DNA of 64,000 nt from Marthasterias glacialis (GCA_911728455.2 OU452225.1:25020495-25084494); one strand, 5' to 3'; counted from the stretch's first letter, positions 22,740 through 34,344 are shown. Notes: a model not told the origin generated them from the sequence alone. A program made the numbers and translations.

Positions 22740-23862
22740 CAGGGATGCCAGTGACTCTTTCTTTCAGAGCCTGAAAAAAATTCGCTGCAAAGGAAAGGGG
22801 TCACCGCCCCCCCTCCCCCGCTCACACCAAAGAACAATAAAAACATAACAGTGATTTTTTTTATAAAACATAAAAATAAAAAAAATTCTGACTCCCCCCT
22901 GCAAAAATGTCTGGATCCGCCCTGTCGAATGTGTACGTGGTATGTGATTTCATGGTTTATCTCATACTGGTTAAAAGAAAAAGAAAAAAAGTCTTATAAC
23001 TTGACATACCATTTTAAAGCACACTGTTTAGGCAGGTGTTTAGGCTTGATCAGTAATTCTCTAAATAATCATCTAAATTTTCCTTGTCCTCTTGTGACTT
23101 GCAGCAGCTCTGAAAACGGCAGGCAAAGTCTGATTTTCGTCTCGAATTTTCCGTTTGTTTTTGTGGGCATCGCAGTTTCCGTGTTTCACGAGGGCCTTCA
23201 TCCCACTACTGCCGTAGGACACAATTTGGTTACAAATGATGCAGCGGGCTTTACCCGTGATGTCGATCTTCCTCATGTAGTCTGATAAAAAATAACCCCC
23301 ACTGTCTTTCGACTCCAGCCACCGCCAATTAAACCTATTCTTTACCCCTCGATCATTTGTTTCAAATTAGCTTCTCTTTCAACATCCATACAGCCAAAAA
23401 CTCAGTCGGTATGTCTCAATGGTAACGCCAATCGTCCGCAAAACAAAATTCTCAGAGCGATTTCATGTACAGTCCAAAGATCGTGTATGGATGTACACAC
23501 AAAATACATCGATACATACCATACGGCACCACGCACACATTCGACAGAAAAGTATAGTCTTCGCTCAATACTTCCGGCATTTACAATTCATGTACGAACG
23601 CTTGAGGGCGCTTTCAATTATCATTAAACACGAGTCGCTCCAAAGAAATAATACTGACGGCTTGAGAATGCAACACTAGATATTTGAACATGCGCTGTGG
23701 ATAATTTTTACCGGTCTGACGAATTAAACATGGAGCACCGGAAATCTGTTTTTTAATAAAATATATTTTTTCTGGCCAGATGAAACACGGAGCGCCGGAA
23801 AAATTGGAGGAAAATTTGAAAAAGCCGGAATTCCGGCAATAGCCGGAAAACTGGCATCCCGT
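22740..23862 (-). mobile_element. hAT-like element, internally deleted
   Basis: CAGGGATGCCAGT at the left is mirrored by ACTGGCATCCC at the right. CAGGGATG is a typical hAT terminus. The element encodes only the zinc-finger start of a transposase on the minus strand. The 8-bp target duplications expected for hAT are not recognisable, so it is old or its ends are altered. Confidence 0.7.
23073..23281 (-). pseudogene. BED-like zinc finger exon of a hAT transposase
   Basis: After a good minus-strand acceptor (TATTTTTTATCAG) the frame reads DYMRKIDITGKARCIICNQ and continues with H-x4-H (HGNCDAH). The C-x2-C-x16-H-x4-H arrangement is that of a BED-type DNA-binding finger, found at the N terminus of hAT transposases. 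The frame stops after about 70 residues and no RNase-H-like catalytic domain follows, so the element is a remnant that depends on an enzyme supplied elsewhere. Confidence 0.65.
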
Positions 23863-24400
23863 GTTCTTCATTGTCAATTCCTTTTCTTAAGGGCTCATAT
23901 TAGCAGACAAAGTACAATTCTCTCATGTTGTAAACCAAGTCGGCCAATTATAGTGGCCCAGCACTTGATTTGAAAGCGTATGCAAACAATGCTGGAATAT
24001 AACATCAGGCTATTGTCCCATATGGTGGTAGGGGAGGGGGATTATAGGTCTGGTTTACCCTTGGAGTATTGTAAACAGCTGATGAGCAAATCAGTAAATA
24101 AACACCTGCTAAGTGGTTTGTGTTGTGGGTGGCAATCTGCACAGGACTGGGGCCGGATTTAGACATGTACATGTACATGTACTTGTACGTGGAGGACTAA
24201 AGCTCTGACAACATGATGGAGAGTATCCTTGTCAAGGTACCTTTTGATTCTCATTATGTTACGTAATTGAAAATTGGTAGATTTGCAGAGGCTAGAAACT
24301 TGTTTGCTTATTGACATATGTAAATCAAATACACATATACCTTACTGGGGTGCTAGTATGACCGATAAAGACTAAATCTAAAAAAAAACTAGACATAAGT

Positions 24401-24430
24401 TTTGTGACATCACAAAAACAAGGTGTTCGG
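24401..24430. repeat. ACAAGGTGTTCGG tag, copy 1
   Basis: GTGACATCACAAAAACAAGG followed by TGTTCGG recurs at 26235-26261 and in altered form at 26612-26638. GGTGTTCGG is also one arm of the hairpins at 27854-27983. Confidence 0.6.
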
Positions 24431-24439
24431 TAAGCCTTG

Positions 24440-24960
24440 TAAATGAGCCACATCCGGTTTGACCGGAAGTAGAGGTCACAGAGGTCAAGCAATGTGCAAC
24501 AGAGAAGGTCCTTCCCCAACCTTGGCATTTGGTGAAAGAATCATGTTCCTACTTCTAACCGCTTTAAAATAAGGAGCTACTTCCGGTTTAACAGGAAGTA
24601 GAGGTCACAGAGTTAACCCAAAGTGCAACAGAGAAGGGCCTTCCCTAACTTTGCTATTTGGTGAAAGATCTATGTTCCTAGCTCTTAGCATTGTTAAACA
24701 AAGTTATTTCCAGTTTGACCGGAAGTAGAGGTCACAAAGGTCATTTAATGTTTCACAAAGAAAGGCCTTCCCTAACCTTGATATTTCTTGAAACAATCAA
24801 GTTCCTACTTCTAACCACTTTTAAATGAGGATCTACTTCCGGTTGGACAGGAAGTAGAGGTCACAGAGGTCACCTAATGTGTCACAAAGAAAGACCCTCC
24901 CTTACCTTGACATTTGTCGAAAGAATTAAGTTCATACCTCAAACGGTTGATTTTTTGTTG
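24440..24960. repeat. ~129-bp tandem repeat with ETS-like hairpin, four copies
   Basis: Each unit carries a short hairpin (TCCGGTTTGACCGGA type) followed by AGTAGAGGTCACAGAGGTCA and a GAAAG-CCTTCCC-AACCTT segment. ACCGGAAGT is the ETS-factor consensus core. Spacing between hairpins is 128-129 bp. Confidence 0.85.
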
Positions 24961-25739
24961 ATTTGTAAAGGCTTAAATATCCCCTGTATTAAAGACTAAC
25001 AAAGCATGGAAATTCAAACTTGTGATCATGTGATAAGTACTTCTTATCCCTTTGTGGCATGTGGTGGCGGTTGTAAACCGCCTCATTTTGTTAACTTTTT
25101 AATTACTCCTTCGTTGAGTGCTCAAAAATCTTCTATTTTTTGTAATCCTACAGAAGACAAGCCTACCATAGCCCATTTAGCCTGATTGTTTACTATGAGC
25201 CAGATACCATGAATGAAAACCAACCGATCCCAAAGGTCATAAGGCCATCAGTTTGTGTACAAACTTGCTTCTCCTAAGGTACCCTTTGGTGATCAATCAT
25301 GGGCTGGCCTCCTGACAACTGTGAACAAAAAGCCATGCTTAGGGGGTTGCTTGACAGTGTCTGGAAGGGATTGACCAATAAACAAACTCAAAAGTTGATG
25401 TGTATGGGCAGAGATTTGCTACTGGCAAGTGGGGGGGGGGGGGGATTGGGGCGGGGCCAGCTGCCTGGCTTTGGTTTCTTGTTTTGTTTTATTGGGCCTG
25501 GATTACTTCCAGGGTTATTGTAAGTATTTTCTCATGGGTGGCTCTGTACTTTAGTCTGTTGTACATGTATTAGTCTAAAAAGTATGAATAAAATCGGCCG
25601 TTGCATAACTTCATCATACAACGGCAGATTTTGTTGAAATTTCATAATTAGGGTTTTATAGTTCTTATCTATTATTAAAAAATTCAAGATGAAGTTTGCT
25701 CAAAAGAAATTTGAAATAGAAAAATAACTTATTTTGAAA

Positions 25740-28400
25740 CTCGTCGTTGTAACAAACTAACATTATTTTGATGACGTCATCAATGTAATATTTTCAAAGG
25801 TCATGAATTGCATTTCATTACGTACACTGAAACCATGTCCAAATTCTGTTTCATATTGACTCAAGAGCCTAAATTGTGACTTTTTAAGCATTTTTGGCTT
25901 CACCTTGCGGTTTGCACCGGAAGACAAGGTCAAATTGGGGTCATGTCTGTGAGGCGTTTAGGCAGCTTTGGATGACCTTTCCGATAATGTCTAGATTGTA
26001 AAAATCCCTTGTGTACATAAAAAGTTATGATTTTTTTGAAAGAATAAACTTTGATTTAATGTAGTTAGACACCCGATGACGTCATCATGACGTCACTCAA
26101 ACGGTTTCATGTCCTAATGAATATCTAACTATGTGTGAAGTTTTAAGTTCATACAAGCTTAGGAAGGATGCTTTTGTTAGCGGACAATCGACAGGCATAA
26201 GAAGAAGGAGAAGTAACTAGACATAGGTTTTTGTGACATCACAAAAACAAGGTGTTCGGATTATAGTACTTAAAGTTGTTATTTGATGTAGCAACTAAAG
26301 TATCTAACTATATGAACATGAAAACATGAAATTGTTCTTTAAAAGATAATATTTAATTTGGTATTTGGTGAACCGAAAGACAAGGTCAAATTGGGGTCAT
26401 GTCTGTAGGGCGATTACGCAGTTTTGGATGACCTTTTCGATGATGTATAGATTGTAAAAATCCATTGTGTACTTCAGGAGTTATGTTTCGTCTCCTTGCC
26501 ATATGCTACCTATGTATGCAGTTTCAAGGTTATATGACCTTCGGAAGTGTGCATTTGAAAGTGGACAATCGCCAGGGAAAAGAAGAAGTATTAAAACTAG
26601 AGATTTAGAGTTTGTGAACAAACTCACGGTGTTCGGCTCAATTACGTAATTGAAAACTTTAAGGTCAATATTATGTGCACGTTTTTTGTCTATTTGTGCT
26701 ATGCTGACGGACGAAATATTTAGTTGTACTTTTTTGATCTTTATTCATGAAGGTTTGTCATATGAAACTTCAACTTCCGGTTTGACAGGAACTAAAGGTC
26801 AAATGGGGTCACACCTTGTGCATGGTATCTAGAATTGTCAGAGAGCTTTAAATTGATGTAACGATTATTAATATACCACGTTTCATTAATAAGGTACATA
26901 TTTTTGTAGTACAAACTTATACTTCCGGTTTCGACCGGAAGTGAAGGTCAAATGAGGTCACACTTTGTAAATATTTGTAGAATCGTCGAGGGGCTTTAAA
27001 ATTAAGTTATACAATTAATATACAAATTTACGTAATTCAGAATCGATTTTTCATAACAAAATTACTACTTCCGGTTTCGACCGGAAGTGAAGGTCAAATG
27101 GGGTCACACCCTGTGTAAGATTTGTTTAGTACTTCAAGACCTTTCATATGGTGTAAAGATCATGAATGTAGCATGTATTATTCTTAAGATATGATTATTT
27201 TAGTATAAAACTTCAATTTAATGTAATGACGTCATCGATGACGTCATCATTCCAAAAATTTTGCTTTGTCATATACACACTGTGGTCTAACTATGTAGTA
27301 AGTATCAAGTCCGTACATGCTTTACTTTTTGAGATAGCAAAATAATTTTTTTTTCGACCTCGTGTATCAATTTCGTTGTGACGTAGCTATGACGTCATAT
27401 ATCACATTTTTAGATTGCATTTGAGCTAAAGAAAATATTATTCATTAAAAGTTAGTTGATATTTTTAATCACTTAGGCTTTAGAGCCCCAAATAACATGA
27501 ACTTTAACTTTAACTTCCGGTTTCTACCGGAAGTAAAGGTCAAATGGGATCACGGTGTGCATACAATTTGTCCCACATCACAAGACCTTTCATATGCATT
27601 AAAGATTTTGAATGTAGCATTTGCCGTTCTTGAGTTATTAAATTTTTGAATTATTTAACGTTTATTTAACGTCATGACGTCATCAATGACGTCATCATTC
27701 CAAAAAAGTTTCTGTATCATCCACTCACTAATATGTTTGTACATGGTAAGTTTCAAGTTCATACAAGCTTAACTTTTTGAGAAAATTTGTGGACAAGTTT
27801 CGACGACTAAGAAAGCCCAGAAAAAAAACAAAAAAAAACAGAACAATAACAATAGGTCTTCGGCCGGTAGCCGAACACCTAAAAAAAAAACGAACAAAAA
27901 CAAGAGGTCTTCGGACCAGAGTTTGAACACCTAAAAAACCGAACAAAATCAAGAGGTGTTCCGGGCTGAGAGCCCGAACACCTAAAAAGCCGTTACAATT
28001 AGTGTTGTAGCACCAATGTTTTCAAACTTGTTACCAGAGGGCGCTGTTTAATGTAATGACGTCATCAGTTTTAAACTTGAAAACGCAGAGTCCTTTACCT
28101 ACTCACACACTGAAACCACTGTCCAAAGCTTGTTTTATACTGACCAAAGAACTAAAAAATAATGGCTTTATAACAATTGTTTCCTTCAACTTCCGGTTTG
28201 AACCGCAATACAAGGTCAAATTGGGGTCATTTCTTTGAGACATTTAAATAGTTTCCAAAAGACCTTTGCGATGATGTGTAGATTGTAAAAATCCATTGTG
28301 CACTTCAGGAGTTCTGATTTAATTAATAAACTTTGATTTATTGTAACTCAACATCTGATGACGCCATCATGACGTCATCGTTTTATTTCGCGTCTTCATA
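25740..28400. repeat. complex repeat domain with TGACGTCA palindromes
   Basis: A long, irregular repeat carries three linked motifs. (1) ACTTCCGGTTT..ACCGGAAGT followed by AGGTCAAATGGGGTCA. (2) TGACGTCA, often doubled. (3) ACTATGTAGTAAGTWTCAAGT-like and ACAAGCTTAACTTTTTGAGA segments. Perfect TGACGTCA occurs at 25772, 26077, 26088, 27227, 27239, 27390, 27675, 27687, 28057 and 28370. No ORF of note. It may be a satellite or a decayed element; regulatory use is speculation. Confidence 0.8.
27854..27983. repeat. three tandem AGGTGTTCGG hairpins
   Basis: Hairpins at 27854-27880, 27905-27932 and 27954-27983 each have AGGTSTTCSG, a short loop and CSGAACACCT-type inverse, separated by AAAAAACCGAACAAAAAC-like spacers. 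The third has a 13-bp stem with one bulge and loop GAG; the second is the most decayed. Confidence 0.75.
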
Positions 28401-28449
28401 TTGAGGTTCAAGTATATGCACAGTTTCAAGGATCAGTTTAATTTCAATT

Positions 28450-30440
28450 TTGAGTTATTTATTTGGAGAAAATTTTGGAGGAATGTTCAAACTAAACTAC
28501 GAAACGGATAGTGCTTGTGTAAACATTTAAACTTTTAACCGTCACAGGCTTAGACCGTATTTCATGTACAATGTATTTCATATGCACTGTACACAGTAAG
28601 GCAACCGCGTTTGTTTTCAATCTAAACTTATGGTTGTTTGTTTTAAACACGGAAAATCATGATTTGAAAGGATTTTACGGACAGTTTTAGATAGAGAAGT
28701 TACTGTAATTAATAGAGGCATTTATTCTTATTTCCCAATGTTTCTTTTGATCATTTTCTATCTTAAAAAACATTTTCTTTCTTTGAGATGACAGTACAGG
28801 TGAGCAAACTTCTGTGCACAACTTTCCAAGTAACAAACATTTACTTCGTACACATGTTTTCAACCTCAAAGCTTTGATTTGGTAGAGCAAACAAAACAAC
28901 TGTGCAAATCATTAGAAAGATAATTTCATCCTCAACACAATAAACTAAACTTGTAATACAAGAACATAATCACAACGAAAAATTTCTATGTACTGTAAAA
29001 AATCTTGTGAATTTCCGTGGTGCATTCAAGGAGTAAATGACTCAATGTTTAATTGTTCAAAAGTGCTTAAGGGTTAATTACTGGTTTACTAGCCATGCAC
29101 TACCGGCATCGGACGACTATTATGTAGCCACCATCTGTTATTTTGTTTGTAATGTTGGTCCTAAATCACTGTAAAAAAGGATAAACATTGTTGGAAAAGT
29201 GAGCATTAATACCTAGCCTTGCAGAATTTCAAATAGGCAAAGGAATCACACAGTTTTGGAAAGCAATTTCTTTGGAGGATTTCAGCTTCAAAACTTTGAA
29301 ATTTTTGTGTTGAAAAGTGTGTAGTGATCGGGGTTGTCTGGCCTAACATTCCGTCGTGCGCTGTACACATCGTGCACATTTATACGGTACTTTTACAATT
29401 TTCAAGACTTGCTGGAACTGTCCTTACTGGCTTTATTCAGCCACTTCTTGAAGGTCTTTGGTACAAACTCTGGAATATCTTTCACAGATTTCGAGCAAGA
29501 AAAGCCTCAATCGAATAAACTATTACCGGCAATCTATGGACAACTTCTTGGATTTATTCAGCAGACTGTTCTGGAGGAACCGTGCACTTCATTCAAAGGA
29601 ACAAACTTCCAGACAGTGACTACTAAACTCAAAAGTGTACAATTACCAGGGGTCTAAAGTACAAGAAAACGAGATTCAAAGAAATTTGGCATTTTCAATT
29701 GTTGCTGGTTTTTTAACAGAGTTATTGAAAGATGTTTGGAAACTTTCTCTAGCCAACTTTCAAAGAGCTGCATAATTAAAGGTATGATTCAGTGTTGATA
29801 CATGGAAGAACGACCATCTTTTCCGCTGGTGCTCAATAAACACATCCTACAATTACTGACCAACTTGAATGGTTTGAAACAAAATGATTTGCTCACAAAC
29901 ACCCCATAAATGTTTTCCCTATGTCTGGGATTTTCTGCAGGCTCATATGGACAACCAAAATGAGAACAACATTTGTACTAGAATCAAAAGAAAACTTTCA
30001 GATTGTATGTTACCGTGTCAAACATGATCCCAAATGCATTAAATACAGATGATGAGCACAGTGAATGATGGCTTTAAAAATGTTCTATAATGTTTGAAAA
30101 TGTATGTTTTGATAATGTTTGAAAATGTTCAACAGAAAATTTGAATTTGTACAACAGAATTGCCTTGAACCAATTTATTCTTTTTAAAATTATCTTTAAC
30201 AAAAAACTTATGTGAATAACAAACTTTGTACATTCCTTTACATTTCCTTACTCAAGGAGTATCATTAAAACTTACAATCTATTTGCACAAATTTATCAAA
30301 TACTTAACTACATCAATTTTCAGTCTTATTTGTGTTAAGATTTAATGTACTTTTTTTAAAAATTATTGTTAGAGTTTAGTACGTGTATGTTACTTTAAAT
30401 TTTATGGTTGAGGGCATTAAAAAGCTAACGTCGTCTGATG
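28450..30440. other. AT-rich stretch without identified gene
   Basis: No element or gene stands out. An open frame of 107 codons at 29334-29657 has no ATG at its start and no recognised similarity. Confidence 0.5.
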
Positions 30441-30449
30441 GAACATTTA

Positions 30450-30715
30450 GAAATAAACGCCCTTTAAGGGCAAAGACATGTTGAAGTGTCTATTATGTGT
30501 TATCAGCTTATATACGTGTTGTGGTGTTTATTTCCTTTAACAAATAAACGCGTTTATGTTAATAGTTCTTACGCCTAAACGTGTTTATTTTGATATTTTA
30601 TAACGCCTGAAAGCATTTATTTCAGTGAAATTTAAACGCCTAAACATGTTTACTTTAATAGCTTTAACGGCTCAACACGTTTATTAAATGTTATCAAGCA
30701 GGCGTTTATGTTAAA
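30450..30715. repeat. degenerate ~45-bp tandem repeat
   Basis: AAACGCCTTTAT-like and CGTGTTTATT motifs (TAAACGCGTTTATG, CTAAACGTGTTTATT, CTAAACATGTTTACT, CTCAACACGTTTATT) recur at roughly 40-50 bp. Confidence 0.65.
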
Positions 30716-30799
30716 GTTAAAAACTAAACACTTGTTTTTAGAGTGTGACAGACATTGTGCTCCTTCCAATGAGAAATTATCTTAATTCAAGGTGCTTAC

Positions 30800-30917
30800 C
30801 TTAAAAATAAGACTGTTCCTTGTGCTCCACTTCCCATATTGAGGGGGGTTAACTGAGGATGTCCTGCTGTCACTTCTTAGTGGTTGATTGAATGTTCTTG
30901 ATGTCCGTCTCTCCTCA
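30800..30917 (-). ncRNA. minus-strand copy of exon-like segment E1
   Basis: On the minus strand the segment follows TTTGTGTGCAG, begins TGAGGAGAGAC and ends AACAGTCTTATTTTTAAG, then gtaagcacc. It matches E1 (196-321) including the donor, and shares the TGAG start with E2 and E3. A paralogous transcript on the opposite strand, or a mobile sequence carrying splice sites, would explain it. Confidence 0.4.
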
Positions 30918-31544
30918 CTGCACACAAAGAACAATCAAAATGATTTAGATTTAAAACCCAACTTGATTAAAAAAACAAAGGCTGGTTTTAAAAGGAATTT
31001 CCATAAAATTTGAATGACAGACTCTATCTCTGTAAGTTCAGCATAAAATTTACAGGTTGCATCTTACTAGATGTTGAGACTTCTTAAAGTGTTTGCTTGT
31101 CTAGAGAAACAACAATGGATGCTAAGACCAGCGCTTCCCAAGACGAGACTTAAATTTTATTTACTGCAAATATCATTACTATGCGTTAAATCATTTTAAA
31201 TGCGAGCAACAACAACTTCAGTGTAATTCATAATACATAACTTCAGAGTTGCCTTTTGTAAAAGCAATAAAATGTAAATCATATTATTTTGAATGGTTTA
31301 TTATTTCATACTTTTCAGTCACACCATACAGGCTCGTTGGAAAAAAATAAACGTCAAGTATCTCTCACAGTGAGAAAGGTGACTTGTTTTACGTTGTACA
31401 TGTGTACATGATCTTTTGGGTAATTTCGACGAGCCTGCGTCTTTAAAGGGAACAGAAGGCACATTAATAGATGTACTAACTGCATCAGGGATGAAGACTA
31501 TTATAGTTTTGTTTACCCTACATGAATATGTGATTAAACGATAC

Positions 31545-31990
31545 ACTCAGTGCTTTCCCAGAGTCCTGCAGACAAAATTCCAAAGGCACAGGCCTACTAC
31601 TTGGGTAGGATTCGAACCCACAACCCCAGTCATTCTAAAGCAGATGTCATACCACCAAACCTTTAATTAGCAGCAGGTATATGTCCCTCAACAATTTAAT
31701 AGAAGTAATAATTGTATCCGGAATAACAAAATATTATAAGGGTTTCTGCCCTACAAACTACATTGATTTGTGATTTATAAGCACTCAAGCACTTTGTTTT
31801 CTTGAGTCCTGCAGAAAAATCAAAATCAAAAGGCATACTACCTAGGGCTGAATTCCACCCCCCCCCCCCCATTCTAGAACAGTGGTACTACCACAAGACC
31901 CCGAGCAAGCCCAGTGACACTGACAAGAAGCCAGTTCAAATCTTGTAATAAGCAGCAGGTACCGCAGCAATTTAATGGATGCAATAATTG
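31545..31990. repeat. direct duplication of ~245 bp with tRNA-like box B
   Basis: Two diverged copies (about 31545-31720 and 31795-31990) share GAGTCCTGCAGA, TAGCAGCAGGTA and AATTTAAT motifs. On the minus strand the first has GGTTCGAATCC, a Pol III box B, suggesting SINE ancestry. Confidence 0.5.
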
Positions 31991-32167
31991 CATGTGGTAT
32001 AAAGAAGTATTTAGATGATACCTGTTAGTGGCGGTTTAATAACAGCTGTTGGTTATCAACAAATATAAAATAATAACATAACAAAACATGTTTTTATCCT
32101 ACATCGGTGATAAGTACTGTATACTGAGTATTTATAAGAAAGTTTTATCTCAGCCCCTTCCCTCCCC

Positions 32168-32168
32168 A

Positions 32169-32207
<39 letters not shown>

Positions 32208-32209
32208 AT
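32168..32209. repeat. (AAAT)n microsatellite, left of LINE
   Basis: About ten AAAT units directly precede the truncated LINE; the same repeat follows its tail. Confidence 0.9.
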
Positions 32210-32998
32210 CTACTTTCACGATATTCTGCACCGTACAGAAATCGACTGGAAAGCAGTATGGAAAAATGACCAGGGTAGCAAATTACTTGACAATGAGGAT
32301 AAAGACCTTTGGTATAAGATTAAACACAGGATTCTTCCCACTAAGAGATTTTTGCATAAAATGAAAATCACTGCCGATAATATTTGTCCTCTGTGTAACA
32401 ATGAACCAGAAACAATTGAACATCTTTTTATCTACTGTACAAAAAATCAAGAAGCGTGGATTTATGTTGAATGGTTATTAAAAAGGTATTGGAATAATGG
32501 TCATTACTACTTGAATGACTGTGCCAGGATATTAGGAGAAAAACTTCGAGAAGTTGATGCTCTACTGGTTAGTAAGATGATCAGAGAAATTTGGCTGTTA
32601 AGATGTAAGATCGTGTTCGAGAATGTTTCCATAAATGGGTATTGCATTGTTAAAAAGTACCAAAACAACTTGAAGCGTTTTCTCCTTTTTGAACGTGGCA
32701 GATTAAGAAATGACCTTTTTGAACATCTGTACACAAAAAACAATGCCATTTGTTCCCTCCGAGTGGGAAAAATTGTGTTTCATATGTAAAATTTTCTTCT
32801 CTTGTTTTTTGTTTGTTAAATTTTTTGGACAATTCCTTTTAGCTTTTTTTGAAGTTCTGTAGATGAATATCCATGTTAAGTGTAGTGGAGTTGAGTGTAA
32901 TGTTTATTTAATGTCCTAGTGGACTTTTTAAATTTTGTATAGTGTTTATGTACTGGTGTGTGAGTCGAATAAATGAAGCTGTATGGCTTCAACACAAC

Positions 32999-33033
<35 letters not shown>
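32210..33033 (+). mobile_element. 5'-truncated LINE insertion
   Basis: It includes the ORF2 end, about 210 bp of 3' UTR with AATAAA near 32968, and a 33-bp poly(A) tail. (AAAT)n borders both sides, so the insertion went into, or duplicated, an A-rich AAAT tract. Confidence 0.8.
32211..32789 (+). pseudogene. LINE ORF2 C-terminal fragment (zf-RVT)
   Basis: An uninterrupted frame of 192 codons begins abruptly at the 5' junction and ends in a natural stop. It contains DILHRTEIDWKAVWK, RILPTKRFLHKMK and the zinc-binding signature CPLCNNEPETIEHLFIYC, typical of the region after reverse transcriptase in many non-LTR retrotransposons. The endonuclease and RT domains are missing: this is a 5'-truncated copy, as target-primed reverse transcription usually leaves. 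The clade cannot be fixed from this part. The open frame suggests a fairly recent insertion. Confidence 0.85.
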
Positions 33034-33065
<32 letters not shown>

Positions 33066-33068
33066 GAA

Positions 33069-33123
<55 letters not shown>

Positions 33124-33125
33124 AT
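33001..33125. repeat. poly(A) tail and (AAAT)n microsatellite
   Basis: 33 A residues are followed by about 22 AAAT units with one ATGA interruption. Confidence 0.95.
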
Positions 33126-33377
33126 GCATTAAAACCAACTAATTTTTTTTCAATGTACATTATAATTTTTGTCTCCTCTCCTTCAAACTTTAACTCATTC
33201 ACTACGGCGTACCGCTCACAGCCGCTCGGTGAATTAATCATACGCTTCCACTTTATCTCCCTTAATTTAGGTCAAATTATATCCTTACCTGTCCAGAAAG
33301 ATAGACAGAATACAAAGAAGAACAGGCACTTTAAACTGTATTACAAAGTGTCAAAATCTAGACCCAGTTGCTTTCGA

Positions 33378-33500
33378 GTCACTTCGTACCTTTGCCACTT
33401 CGTACCTTGATCACTTCGTACCTTCACCAAGGTACGAAGTGACTTTGGACGTTTCGTACCCTGGACGCTTCGTACCTTTCAGAATTAACTTCGTACCATC
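33378..33500. repeat. CTTCGTACC decamer cluster
   Basis: The motif CTTCGTACC (or TTCGTACC) appears seven times in about 120 bp at 13-25 bp spacing, with one inverted copy. TCACTTCGTACCTT, CACC and the inverse arm form a perfect 14-bp hairpin at 33410-33443. Confidence 0.8.
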
Positions 33501-33900
33501 TGTTAGTGTTGATTCCGGAATTCTACACAGGAATTATGCCCTGTTGTGTTGCGTCAGGAGGACGTGTGAGCACAACACACCAGTACCGCAGCAGTAAAAC
33601 ACCCGCCTCGTAATATCGCGTGAAACGAGAAATGTAACGGGAATTGCAACTTAGCCTTCAGTCTAGGCCGTTGTGCACATTACGATTTTCTTATCAAGTA
33701 CTCCTTTTTTTGAGATTTTGACATTACCTGTCGTACTAGCGCCCTACTAAGGAATATGTAGTAACTGCGACGGTCAGGAGAATTTAAACCACCTCTGTTA
33801 AAAAAAATGCCTGAGACTCAACAAAATTGCTTAAAATTCGCCTACTGTCTTCTCCAAGTGTTTATGGTGAAATAAAATGCATTTAATTGTACTCACGATC

Positions 33901-34341
33901 ATTTTCTTTCCTCCAAATCAATTATTTTTAGGGGCCTCTGACAACCCTGCCGCTACAATCGCCATTTTTATTACCAATGTTACGACTGTTTCCTGACTTG
34001 AAAAAAGTTGTATTAACGCTGCGTGGATCACGTGTTCGCTGATGCCTGGACTTGGATATTATTTTGCGCAGTCAATGCAGGATACCAGTCAACGAACACC
34101 ACAAAGTTCCATTGGTCATGATTGGCCGAGCGCGAGCTGTACAATGTTGCCATTGTGGGGTCGTTGACATTACACAGCTGGTATCCTGCATTGACTGCGC
34201 AAAACATTACGCAATCCCTGCAGCGTTAATGCTCCTTTTTTCAAGTCAGGAAACAGTCGTGACATTAGTAATAAAAATGGCGATTGTAACGGCAGGGTTG
34301 TCAGAGGCCCCTAAAAATTATCGATTTGGAGGAAAGAAAAT
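33901..34341. mobile_element. 441-bp foldback element
   Basis: Arms of about 120 bp (ATTTTCTTTCCTCCAAATC, TTAGGGGCCTCTGACAACCC, CAATCGCCATTTTTATTAC, GTTTCCTGACTTGAAAAAA) are inverted at the right with few mismatches. A second pair (TTGCGCAGTCAATGCAGGAT) lies nearer the centre. The left arm has about 40 bp absent from the right. The 126-codon ORF inside is a by-product. Confidence 0.9.
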
Positions 34342-34344
34342 AAG

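Noticed and set aside
29334..29657. 107-codon ORF
   Set aside because: It lacks an ATG at its start, matches no family I know, and its length is not remarkable for a 64-kb window.
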